Positions 18,160-25,238 of a stretch of DNA of 51,444 bases are shown piece by piece. Under the pieces are notes generated by a model. That model saw nothing but the letters and a program-made list of their open reading frames with translations, was not told the origin of the DNA and made no database searches. The stretch is taken from NCBI GenBank assembly GCA_019510465.1, contig JAEKKH010000147.1:1-51444 (forward strand). Reading direction: 5' to 3'. The stretch is from Burkholderiales bacterium. Lineage in GTDB: Bacteria; Pseudomonadota; Gammaproteobacteria; Burkholderiales; Burkholderiaceae_C. Numbering within the stretch: position 1 is the first letter of the stretch; each line of letters begins with the position of its first letter. The position numbers were made by a program, and so were the translations under genes.

Positions 18160-19797
18160 TCACTTGGACAGGACGACGGAGAAGAAGGGATGCCCGTCCG
18201 CGTTGCACAGCTTGAACAGCAGGCGGTGCACGCCGGCCGCCAGGTGCACGCGGCGCCGGCCTTCGGTGAGCGAGAGGCTGCCGACGAGCTCGTCGCGGGC
18301 GTAGTACGGCGGGTGGTACCAGGGCTTGTCGCCCGGCGAGCTGACCCACACCAGGCGCTCGTCGAGCCACATCGTCGATTCGTCGTCGGCGGCGAACGAG
18401 AACCACACGTCGCGGTCATCGTCGAGGCGGATCTCGGTGAAGGCGTAGTACACGGCGTCCATGCGCCGGTCGGGCGGCACGAACGGATAGAAGCCGCGGC
18501 TGGTGAACTGCCACGTGAGCGTGCGACCCTCCGGGCCCGGATACGCAGCGTCGAGGTCGACGTCCTCCTCGGGTGGATAGCCTGCCTGCTGCGACTCCGC
18601 CCCCCTGCCGGCGAACGGCCCGATGACGTACCAGGTGTCGAGATAGACGCGCTGCGCGAACGTGCCGCCGGCGCCGAACACGCGGCCCGCCGCGGTGCGC
18701 AGCGTGGCGAGGTCCACGGCCGGCGGGGCGGCATAGCGCACGAAGGCGTGCCGGCCGTCCTCGGCATGGCCCGTCAGGTCGAGGCTGCTGCCGGGGATGC
18801 GCACCGCCGCGAGGCCACGCAGGCTCGCGTCGTCGCTGGTGGACGGGGCACTGCCCTGCTTCACCGAGCCCGGGCCGTGGTCGCCGATGCCGCCGCCCTG
18901 CCCGGGCCTTTCGCGCCGGCCCTCGAGCACGACCTGGCGCCCCTGGCTCGCCATGTCGGCGTCGCGCCCGAAGTCTTCCGCCTTGGCGTTGCGGCCGCCG
19001 GCGACGCCCTTGACGTGCTCGCGATTGACGGAGCGTCCGGCCTGCGTGCCGACGACGCCGACGCGCCCCTGCGGCCCGCCCAGCCGCACCATGGACCTGA
19101 ACTGCTCCGCCATCGAGCGCGGGATGCCGTCGGCCACGTGCGCCTGGCCCGTCGAGCCCGCGGCCGGCGCCGAGGACGCCGGCGCGGCGTCGGCGTCCCG
19201 GAGACGCTGCGCGTTCGCGTGCGCGCGCGTCACGCGCACGCCCTCGCGCTGCGCGTCCAGGCGCGCCCGGCGGGCCTCGGCCAGGTCGCGGGCATGGCGC
19301 TCGAGGCGAGCGATCTTGTCCGGCGCCGACTCGGGCGGCGGCGGCAGGCGGTGCGCGGCGTCGTCCGCGTCGATCTTGCGGCGCGCCTCGGCCAGGGGAA
19401 TCGCCGTGAGCCGCGCGAGCTCCTGCGCGCGCAGCTCGCGGTCGGCGGCGTCGATGGCGTCGGCCAGCGCCTGTGCGCGCGACGCCAGCGCGGCGGTCGA
19501 GCCGTCGCCGGTGCCGGGCAACGGCGCTGCTCCGGGGTCGAGCTCCTCGAGGACGGATCGCATGCGGTCGACGCGGCGCCGCAGGTCGCGCGCGCGCGTC
19601 GCCTCGACGCGCCGCGCGGCCTCGCTCGCCTCGGACGCGGCCACGCGTGCGTCCTGGCGCGTGCCCAGGCCCGCCAGGTTCAGCAGCAGCAGCGCCAACA
19701 GGCCGTGCGCGACGACCGAGCCGGTGACGTAGGGGCGAGCCGCCACGAAGCGGCGCAGGCGCTGCAGCAGGCGATCGCTGAGACGGATCGCGGGCAT
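18160..19797 (-). CDS. Membrane-anchored protein with C-terminal PA14-like domain, partner of ExbBD (unknown)
   Basis: 545 residues, first gene of the ExbB/ExbD operon (8 bp before exbB). I chose the ATG at 19797; a GTG at 19866 would add 23 residues without helping the topology. Residues 1-22 are basic and cytoplasmic, 23-43 form one membrane span (TGSVVAHGLLALLLLNLAGL). About 50-205 are charged, Arg/Ala/Glu-rich helix with coiled-coil character; 206-320 are low complexity. About 382-545 look like a beta-jelly-roll close to PA14 (LDTWYVIGPFAG, FAADDESTMWLDERLVW, VHLAAGVHRLLFKL). The layout (anchor, long spacer, periplasmic domain) mimics TonB or TolA, but there is no TonB C-terminal domain. 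I infer a motor-driven periplasmic effector or binder. Confidence 0.8.
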   Translation of the reverse strand: MPAIRLSDRLLQRLRRFVAARPYVTGSVVAHGLLALLLLNLAGLGTRQDARVAASEASEAARRVEATRARDLRRRVDRMRSVLEELDPGAAPLPGTGDGSTAALASRAQALADAIDAADRELRAQELARLTAIPLAEARRKIDADDAAHRLPPPPESAPDKIARLERHARDLAEARRARLDAQREGVRVTRAHANAQRLRDADAAPASSAPAAGSTGQAHVADGIPRSMAEQFRSMVRLGGPQGRVGVVGTQAGRSVNREHVKGVAGGRNAKAEDFGRDADMASQGRQVVLEGRRERPGQGGGIGDHGPGSVKQGSAPSTSDDASLRGLAAVRIPGSSLDLTGHAEDGRHAFVRYAAPPAVDLATLRTAAGRVFGAGGTFAQRVYLDTWYVIGPFAGRGAESQQAGYPPEEDVDLDAAYPGPEGRTLTWQFTSRGFYPFVPPDRRMDAVYYAFTEIRLDDDRDVWFSFAADDESTMWLDERLVWVSSPGDKPWYHPPYYARDELVGSLSLTEGRRRVHLAAGVHRLLFKLCNADGHPFFSVVLSK

Positions 19798-19923
19798 GCG
19801 CGCGCCCGCGGTCGCGGGCAAGGACAGGGTCGGGGTCAACGACGGAGGCGCTCCGGACAGGCCCACCGCGGCAGTCAGCGGTGCGCATCGATTCTGTCCA
19901 GGCGCCGCGCCGCGCGCAGCGCG

Positions 19924-19943
19924 GGTGTCCGCTATCGGACACC
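19924..19943. repeat. Perfect palindrome between recR and the ExbBD operon
   Basis: GGTGTCCG (19924-19931) and CGGACACC (19936-19943) flank CTAT. It lies 22 bp after the recR stop and about 125 bp before the anchored-protein start on the minus strand. No T-run follows, so an operator for the downstream operon is as likely as a terminator. Confidence 0.55.
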
Positions 19944-19965
19944 TCGGCCCGTCGGCCGCGTGGTC

Positions 19966-20553
19966 TCAGCGGCGGTCGGCCAGCGCGTGCGCGATCGTCG
20001 AGAGATCGACATATTCCAGCTCGCTGCCGGCCGGCACGCCGCGCGCCAGGCGCGACACCGTCAGCCCGCGCGCCTTCAGCGCCTCGCCGATCACGTGCGC
20101 GGTGGCCTCGCCCTCGGCGGTGAAGCTGGTGGCCAGGATCACCTCGTTGACGGGCTCGCGCTCGATGCGTTCCAGCAGGGGGCCGACGCCGATGTCGCGC
20201 ACCCCGACGCCGTCGAGCGGGCTCAGCCGGCCCATCAGCACGAAGTACAGCCCCTTGTAGCTGCCGGTGCGCTCGAGCGCCGACTGGTCGGCCGGCGTCT
20301 CGACGATGCACAGCACGTTCGCGTCGCGCTCGGGGTCGGCGCAGACGTCGCACAGCCGGTGCTCGGTGAACGTGTGGCAGCGCTCGCAATGGCGCACGTC
20401 GTGCACCGCGCCGTCGAGCGCCGCGGCCAGGCGCAGCGCGCCGTCGCGGTCGTGCTGCAGCAGGTGGAACGCCATGCGCTGCGCCGACTTCACGCCCACG
20501 CCGGGCAGGATGCGCAGCGCTTCGACGAGCGAGAGCAGGCGTGGCTCACTCAT
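19966..20553 (-). CDS. recR: Recombination mediator RecR
   Basis: 195 residues, usual length. It has the helix-hairpin-helix ([20 protein letters not shown]), the four-cysteine zinc finger ([20 protein letters not shown]) and the Toprim domain ([48 protein letters not shown]). RecR acts with RecO and RecF to load RecA on gapped DNA. It is third in the dnaX-ybaB-recR order. A repeat element sits between it and ybaB. Confidence 0.97.
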   Translation of the reverse strand: MSEPRLLSLVEALRILPGVGVKSAQRMAFHLLQHDRDGALRLAAALDGAVHDVRHCERCHTFTEHRLCDVCADPERDANVLCIVETPADQSALERTGSYKGLYFVLMGRLSPLDGVGVRDIGVGPLLERIEREPVNEVILATSFTAEGEATAHVIGEALKARGLTVSRLARGVPAGSELEYVDLSTIAHALADRR

Positions 20554-20600
20554 GGATGTTCCATCGTGACCGGCGCTGCCGCTCGGACAGCGGCCGGAAG

Positions 20601-20688
20601 AGTCAAGGGAGCGCGGGAACCGGCTCTGCCGGGCCCGTCGCGGCCGGCCCCCTCGGGGGGCAGCGACCAGCGGGAGCGTGGGGCTCTA
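20601..20688 (-). repeat. Dispersed GC-rich palindromic repeat, copy 1 (supplies ybaB stop codon)
   Basis: Read on the minus strand it begins with TAG, the ybaB stop codon, then GCCCCACG, the core TCGCTGCCCCCCGAGGGGG, CCGGCCGCGA and GAGCCGGTTCC, and fades near CTCCCTTGACT. It matches copy 2 at 23069-23155 over nearly the whole length. The inner palindrome CCCCC/GGGGG would form a hairpin in mRNA. Confidence 0.75.
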
Positions 20689-21012
20689 GAACGGCATCTT
20701 CATGCCCGGGGGAAGCGGCATGCCCTGCGTCACCTTGCTCATCTTGGCCGAGCTCAGCTCCTCGGCGACGCGCAGCGCGTCGTTGAACGCGGCAGCCACC
20801 ATGTCCTCGAGCATGTCCTTGTCGTCGGCCAGCAGGCTCGGGTCGATGGTGACGCGGCGCACCTCGTGCTTGCAGGTCATCGTGACCTTGACCAGGCCAT
20901 TGCCGGCCTGGCCGTCGACTTCGATCGTGGCGAGCTCGTCCTGCACCTTCTTCAGGTTGTCCTGCATCGCCTGGGCCTGCTTCATCAGGCCGGCGAGTTG
21001 GTTCTTCATCAT
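20686..21012 (-). CDS. ybaB: YbaB/EbfC nucleoid-associated protein
   Basis: 108 residues. Typical Yba[57 protein letters not shown]. Family members form dimers that bind DNA and are almost always encoded between dnaX and recR, as here (51 bp after dnaX, 132 bp before recR). An alternative ATG one codon downstream (21009) exists. The last residues KMPF and the TAG stop abut repeat copy 1. Confidence 0.96.
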   Translation of the reverse strand: MMKNQLAGLMKQAQAMQDNLKKVQDELATIEVDGQAGNGLVKVTMTCKHEVRRVTIDPSLLADDKDMLEDMVAAAFNDALRVAEELSSAKMSKVTQGMPLPPGMKMPF

Positions 21013-21063
21013 GGGGTGGGCCTTTCGGGAACGTTGGGCCGCTGGCGCGGCGCCGGAGTGGGT

Positions 21064-23058
21064 TCAGAGGGGCTTGACCGAGCCCGGCAGGATGCGGGCG
21101 GTCTGGAACTGGGCAAGCAGCGCGCGCACCGTGGCGTCGGACTGGATCTCGTCGATCGCGGCGCGCTGGCGGCGGTCGGCCTCCGCGGCGTCGCGCTTGA
21201 GCGGGGTGTCCTGCGGCTCGCCCATCTCGACGGCCAGTTGCAGGTTCTGGCCCGTCAGCTCGCGCAGGATGGCGCCCAGCTTGTCGGCCAGCGCCGGGTT
21301 GCGCAGCGTCTCGAGGGCCACGCGCAGGCGCCAGGTGGGCGCCTCGCCGGCGGGGTCGCAGTGCACGAGTTCGGCCTGCATCGCCAGCGCGCGCACCATC
21401 GCGACCAGCTTGCCGGCGGCGGCGCACTGGCTGATCAGGTCGTACCAGCGCGTGCCGAGTTCGGTGCGCTCGAACGGCGGCAGCGCGGTCGGCGGCGCGA
21501 CGCCCTGCGGCGCGGGCGCCGCGCCGCCGGGCTCGTCGTCGTACGCGGGCTCGAGCTCGTGCAGGCCGGGACGGGCGCGCTGCACCGGTGGCGGGCCGCC
21601 GCCGTTGCGCCCGCGCGTGGGCGCAGGCAGGTCGTCGAGCAGCTCGTCCGGCTCCTCGTCGATCCAGGGCGGGCCGTCGACCTCGGCCACGGCGGCCGTC
21701 GCGACCGCGCGCGCCGGCGGCGTGCGCAGCAGGGGCGCCGCGGGCGCCTGCACGGGCGACGGCAGGGGCACGGGACGCTGTGCCGCCACGGGCGCAGGCG
21801 CCGCGGCGATCGGCGCGGCAGCCAGCGGCGCCGGGGCGGGCGCCGCAGCGGGACGCGGCGCGGCGGCCGGGCCGGCCGTCAATGCGCCGGACGCTCGTGC
21901 CCCATCGGGCTGGCGGGCAGCCGGCGGGACGGAACCGCCACCACCGGAGCCGCCACCGCCGTCGGACGGAAAGGCCATGAAGCGCAGCAGCACCATCACG
22001 AGGCCGGCGTATTCATCGGGTGCGAGGCTCAGCTCGGCGCGGCCGTGGACGGCGATGCTGTACAGCAACTGCGTCTCGTCGGCCGCCATCGCCGCGGCGA
22101 GCGTGCGGGCGGCCTCGGTGTCGGAGTCGCTGGCGTCCAGCGACCCCGGCAGCGCCTGCTCGACGGCCATCTGCTGCAGCAGCCGGGCCACCTCCTCCAG
22201 CGTGCCCGCCGCGGACAGGCCCAGGCCGCGCAGCGCGTTGACCTCGGCCAGCATCGCACCGGCGTCGCGCCGCGCGAGCGACTCGACGATGCGGTTCGCG
22301 TGGCTGCGATCCACCGTGCCCAGCATCGCGCGCACGGCCGACTCCTCGAGCGCGCCCGCGCCGTACGCGATGGCCTGGTCGGTCAACGACAGTCCATCGC
22401 GCATCGAACCGCGGGCGCCGCGCGACAGCAGGCGCAGCGAGCCGGCGTCGAACGGGATGTTCTCGGCGCCCAGCACACGCTCCAGGTGCGCCGCGACTGT
22501 CTCCGGCGCCATCGGGCGCAGGTTGAACTGCAGGCAGCGGCTGAGCACCGTCGGCAGCATCTTCTCGGGGTCGGTCGTGGCCAGCACGAACTTCAGGTAC
22601 TCGGGCGGCTCCTCCAGCGTCTTCAGCAGCGCGTTGAAGGCGTCCTTCGTGAGCTGGTGCGCCTCGTCGATCATGAAGACCTTGTAGCGGCCCACGCTCG
22701 GCTTGTAGGCGGCGCGCTCGATCAGGTCGCGGATCTCGTCGATCGAGCGGTTGGACGCGGCGTCGAGCTCGATGTAGTCGATGAAGCGATCGCCGTCGAT
22801 CTCGGTGCACGCCGTGCATGCGCCGCACGGGTGCGCCGTGATGCGGCCCTGGCCGTCGGCGCCCGTGCAGTTCAGGCTCTTGGCCAGGATGCGCGACACC
22901 GTCGTCTTGCCGATCCCGCGCGTGCCGGTGAACAAGTAGGCGTGGTGGAGGCGGCCCTGCTCCAGCGCATGCGTGAGCGCGCGCACGACGTGATCCTGCC
23001 CCACCATCTGCTCGAAGGTGCGCGGGCGGTACTTGCGTGCGAGGACGACGTAGCTCAT
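21064..23058 (-). CDS. dnaX: DNA polymerase III subunits gamma/tau
   Basis: 664 residues from the ATG at 23058. The clamp-loader ATPase is complete: Walker A GTRGIGKTTVSRIL, the zinc finger CGACTACTEI after LNCTG, the Walker B/DEAx LIDEAHQLTKDAFNALLKTLEEPP, and the sensor-1 region FVLATTDPEKMLPTVLSRC. A Gly/Ser/Pro/Ala-rich linker (about residues 360-500) starts with SDGGGGSGGGGS, then a C-terminal tau domain follows. I saw no A-rich slippery heptamer for making gamma by frameshift. TAAAAT stands 6 nt before the start and there is no Shine-Dalgarno, suggesting a leaderless transcript. Confidence 0.96.
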   Translation of the reverse strand: MSYVVLARKYRPRTFEQMVGQDHVVRALTHALEQGRLHHAYLFTGTRGIGKTTVSRILAKSLNCTGADGQGRITAHPCGACTACTEIDGDRFIDYIELDAASNRSIDEIRDLIERAAYKPSVGRYKVFMIDEAHQLTKDAFNALLKTLEEPPEYLKFVLATTDPEKMLPTVLSRCLQFNLRPMAPETVAAHLERVLGAENIPFDAGSLRLLSRGARGSMRDGLSLTDQAIAYGAGALEESAVRAMLGTVDRSHANRIVESLARRDAGAMLAEVNALRGLGLSAAGTLEEVARLLQQMAVEQALPGSLDASDSDTEAARTLAAAMAADETQLLYSIAVHGRAELSLAPDEYAGLVMVLLRFMAFPSDGGGGSGGGGSVPPAARQPDGARASGALTAGPAAAPRPAAAPAPAPLAAAPIAAAPAPVAAQRPVPLPSPVQAPAAPLLRTPPARAVATAAVAEVDGPPWIDEEPDELLDDLPAPTRGRNGGGPPPVQRARPGLHELEPAYDDEPGGAAPAPQGVAPPTALPPFERTELGTRWYDLISQCAAAGKLVAMVRALAMQAELVHCDPAGEAPTWRLRVALETLRNPALADKLGAILRELTGQNLQLAVEMGEPQDTPLKRDAAEADRRQRAAIDEIQSDATVRALLAQFQTARILPGSVKPL

Positions 23059-23064
23059 CAAAAG

Positions 23065-23070
23065 ATTTTA
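23065..23070 (-). promoter_or_regulatory. -10-like element of dnaX, 6 nt before the start codon
   Basis: TAAAAT on the minus strand, followed by six bases and the dnaX ATG, predicts an RNA start at or next to the ATG. No clear -35 is seen, and the upstream sequence is repeat copy 2. Confidence 0.45.
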
Positions 23071-23155
23071 GCCCCACGGTCGCTATCGCTCCCTGCCCCC
23101 GAGGGGCCGGCCGCGAGCGGGCCGGCATCGCCGGTTCCGCCGCTCCCTCGAACTT
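23069..23155 (+). repeat. Dispersed GC-rich palindromic repeat, copy 2
   Basis: Begins TAGCCCCACGGTCGCT, then CCCTGCCCCCGAGGGG, CCGGCCGCGA, GCCGGCATCGCCGGTTCC and CGCTCCCTCGAACTT. It is in the same order as copy 1, with a shortened core. It fills half of the gap between the divergent dnaX and PurM-like genes, directly upstream of the dnaX -10 element. Confidence 0.75.
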
Positions 23156-23214
23156 CATGCCCAGGCCCGAGCGCCGGCGGCGGGAACGCCCAGCTTTCCT
23201 GCCGACGGAGCGGC

Positions 23215-23220
23215 GATAAT
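23215..23220 (+). promoter_or_regulatory. -10-like element of the PurM-like gene, 6 nt before the start codon
   Basis: GATAAT, then CCCGGA and ATG. The predicted transcription start coincides with the A of the start codon, and no ribosome binding site precedes it. Confidence 0.5.
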
Positions 23221-23226
23221 CCCGGA

Positions 23227-24351
23227 ATGTCCTCGCATTCCTCCTCCCATCCCGACACGCTCAGCTACGAACAGGCCGGCGTCAACTACGACCTGATCGA
23301 CCCGCTGAAGGTGGCCGCCCAGCGCGCCGCCGCCGCCACCGCCCCCCACCTGTCGGGCCACGGCTTCACCGAGGTCGCCGCGTCGCGCGGCGAGTCGGCC
23401 TACGTCGTCGACGTCGGCCCGTTCTACATCGCGAGCATCGTCGAGTGCCTCGGCTCCAAGGCGCTGGTGGCCGACGAGATGGCCGAGCTCACCGGCCAGA
23501 GCTACTACGCCGGCATCGCCCAGGACACCATCGCGATGTCGATCAACGACCTGATCACCGTCGGCGCGACCCCGCTGGTCGTCCAGGCCTACTGGGCCGC
23601 CGGCGGCAGCGACTGGTTCGGCGACAAGCTGCGCGCCAAGGCGCTGGTCGACGGCTGGAAGGCCGCGTGCGACACCTGCGGCGTCGCCTGGGGCGGCGGC
23701 GAGACGCCGGCGCTGGCGGGCATCGTCGAGGCCGGCCGCATCGACCTCGCGTCGTCGTGCACGGGCATCGTCAATCCGAAGTCCCGCCTGTCGGTCGGCG
23801 ACCACCTGCAGGCCGGCGACGCGATCGTGCTGCTGAGCTCCAGCGGCATCCATGCCAACGGCCTGAGCCTGGCGCGCAAGCTCGTCGAGCGGCTGCCCAA
23901 CGGCTACATGACGCCGGTGGCCCCCGGCCTGAGCTACGGCGAAGCCCTGCTCGCCCCGACCACGCTGTACTCGCCCGTCACCGAGGGCCTGGCCCAGGCC
24001 GGCCTCACCGTGCACTACAGCGCCAACATCACCGGCCACGGCTGGCGCAAGCTGCTGCGCCACCCGAAGCCGTTCACCTACCGCATCACCCGGGTCCCGT
24101 CGGTGCCGCCGGTCCTGAAGTTCATCCAGCAGTGGGCCAGGCACGACGACCGCGAGGCCTACGGCACGCTCAACATGGGCGCCGGCTTCGCGCTGTTCAT
24201 GCCCGCCGACCAGGCCGCGCAAGCCTGCCAGATCGCCGAAGAGCTGGGCATCGGCGCCTGCATCGCGGGCACGGTCGAGGACGGCCCCAAGCAGCTGCTC
24301 ATCGAGCCGCTGAACGTCCGATTCGGCGACGACGACCTGCAGCTGCGCTGA
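23227..24351 (+). CDS. AIR synthase (PurM)-related protein
   Basis: 374 residues from the ATG at 23227. The fold is that of PurM: YEQAGVNYDLIDPLKVAAQRAA, DTIAMSINDLITVGATPLVV (PurM-type MxxNDxxxxGAxPL), GVAWGGGETPAL, VLLSSSGIHANGLSLARKL and ANITGHGWRKLLR, ending with NMGAGFALF. However, the N-terminal region has VGPFYIASIVECLGSK where canonical PurM has a GVGTK motif, so it may be a divergent paralogue rather than the housekeeping phosphoribosylformylglycinamidine cyclo-ligase. The protein belongs to the superfamily of ATP-dependent AIR synthases; the exact substrate is open. It is divergent from dnaX; the 4.5S RNA follows. Confidence 0.8.
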   Translation: MSSHSSSHPDTLSYEQAGVNYDLIDPLKVAAQRAAAATAPHLSGHGFTEVAASRGESAYVVDVGPFYIASIVECLGSKALVADEMAELTGQSYYAGIAQDTIAMSINDLITVGATPLVVQAYWAAGGSDWFGDKLRAKALVDGWKAACDTCGVAWGGGETPALAGIVEAGRIDLASSCTGIVNPKSRLSVGDHLQAGDAIVLLSSSGIHANGLSLARKLVERLPNGYMTPVAPGLSYGEALLAPTTLYSPVTEGLAQAGLTVHYSANITGHGWRKLLRHPKPFTYRITRVPSVPPVLKFIQQWARHDDREAYGTLNMGAGFALFMPADQAAQACQIAEELGIGACIAGTVEDGPKQLLIEPLNVRFGDDDLQLR

Positions 24352-24452
24352 GCGTCGGCCGCCGGGCCATCCGCCCCATGGACCGCACGCCGTCGGCCTG
24401 CGATCGACGGGGCGATTTCATCGGCGCGGACGACTCGCCGCCCCGCCTCGGC

Positions 24453-24458
24453 TACAAT
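24453..24458 (+). promoter_or_regulatory. -10 element of the 4.5S RNA gene
   Basis: TACAAT, 7 bp before the RNA 5' end as fixed by its terminal helix. The 101-bp gap after the PurM-like gene shows no terminator. Confidence 0.7.
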
Positions 24459-24465
24459 CATTCGT

Positions 24466-24560
24466 GACGGGCCTCCTCGCATGGAAGCACGGCCAACCGG
24501 GTCAGGTCGGGAACGAAGCAGCCCTAACTGTTGTGACCAGTGCCGGGGTCAGGCTCGTCA
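24466..24560 (+). ncRNA. ffs: 4.5S signal recognition particle RNA (small bacterial type)
   Basis: About 95 nt. The highly conserved apical loop of SRP RNA is present: GGTCAGGTCGGGAACGAAGC, then AGCCCTAAC, and the returning strand GTGCCGGGGTCAGGCTCGTC. The ends pair (GACGGGCC at the 5' side with GGCTCGTC at the 3' side) into a single long hairpin. It binds Ffh and guides nascent membrane proteins to FtsY. It carries its own TACAAT promoter and a terminator 17 nt downstream. Confidence 0.95.
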
Positions 24561-24576
24561 CCCGATTCGACCCGTG

Positions 24577-24602
24577 AAAGACCGCCCGCGTGGCGGTCTT
24601 TT
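24577..24602 (+). terminator. Terminator of the 4.5S RNA gene
   Basis: Stem AAAGACCGCC / GGCGGTCTTT with a 5-nt CGCGT loop, ending in TTTT. A strong intrinsic terminator. Confidence 0.9.
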
Positions 24603-24653
24603 CGTTGGCGGGTCGGTGCCCGTTCGAGGCGGCACGGGCCGGCGTTCGCGTCG

Positions 24654-25142
24654 TCAACCTGGCTCGCGCAGCCACTTCTCCAGCCGCACGCCGTCCAGCG
24701 TCCCGCTGTACATGCGCCCGACGATCTCGCCTTCGTGGTAGCCGTGCTCGTTGTAGAAGCTGCGCGCGGCCTCGTTGTCCAGGCGGGCCTCCACGCGGAT
24801 GCGTGAAGCGCCAGCGGCGCGCGCGGCGTCCTCCAGCCATTGCAGCAGCGCGCTGCCGATGCCTCGTCGCTGCTGCGAGCGGTGCACGGCGAACAGCAGC
24901 AGGTGCGCGTCGTCGTCGGCGTAGTACATGAGGCCGAACGCCGTCACGGCGCCTGGCCGGCCGACGACGATGACGTTGGTGTCGGGGTCGGCGATGGCGG
25001 CGCGCACGCGCGGCTCGCGCCACGTCCATGGCAGGCCATGCTCGATCTGCGCGCGCGACAGCGCGGCGATCGCGACGGCGTCGGCGGGCGTGGCGAGGCG
25101 GATGGTCAGGTGCGAGATCACGGCGGCTGGCGGGTTGGGCAT
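24654..25142 (-). CDS. GNAT family N-acetyltransferase
   Basis: 162 residues from the ATG at 25142. GNAT fold: LTIRLATPADAVAIAALSR at the start, the acetyl-CoA-binding motif A VHRSQQRRGIGSALLQWL (Q/RxxGxG/A), and motif B-like RIRVEARLDNEAARSFYNEHGYHEGEIVGRMY near the end. The acceptor substrate is unknown. It is divergent from the MFS gene with 96 bp between starts. Confidence 0.9.
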   Translation of the reverse strand: MPNPPAAVISHLTIRLATPADAVAIAALSRAQIEHGLPWTWREPRVRAAIADPDTNVIVVGRPGAVTAFGLMYYADDDAHLLLFAVHRSQQRRGIGSALLQWLEDAARAAGASRIRVEARLDNEAARSFYNEHGYHEGEIVGRMYSGTLDGVRLEKWLREPG

Positions 25143-25238
25143 CCAGCGTAGCCCAAGCCGGGCGTCGTGTCCCCGGCCGGAGGCGCGGACGCGGCCCCCG
25201 GACAAGGCGTGACGTCCGCCGACGACCGCGCAGCGACT

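Noticed and set aside
17094-19797. Zorya-type phage defence module
   Set aside because: Zorya needs ZorC/ZorD-type cytoplasmic partners and a ZorA with a long cytoplasmic tail. Here the ExbB is short and the third protein is periplasmic, so the similarity is limited to the motor fold.
21064-23058. Programmed frameshift in dnaX to make the gamma subunit
   Set aside because: No A-rich slippery heptamer was found in the expected part of the gene, so I make no such claim.
18190-23226. Long plus-strand frame running into the PurM-like gene (2053 codons in total)
   Set aside because: Everything before 23227 is antisense to the ExbBD operon, recR, ybaB and dnaX, and has shadow composition. Only the PurM-like part is real.
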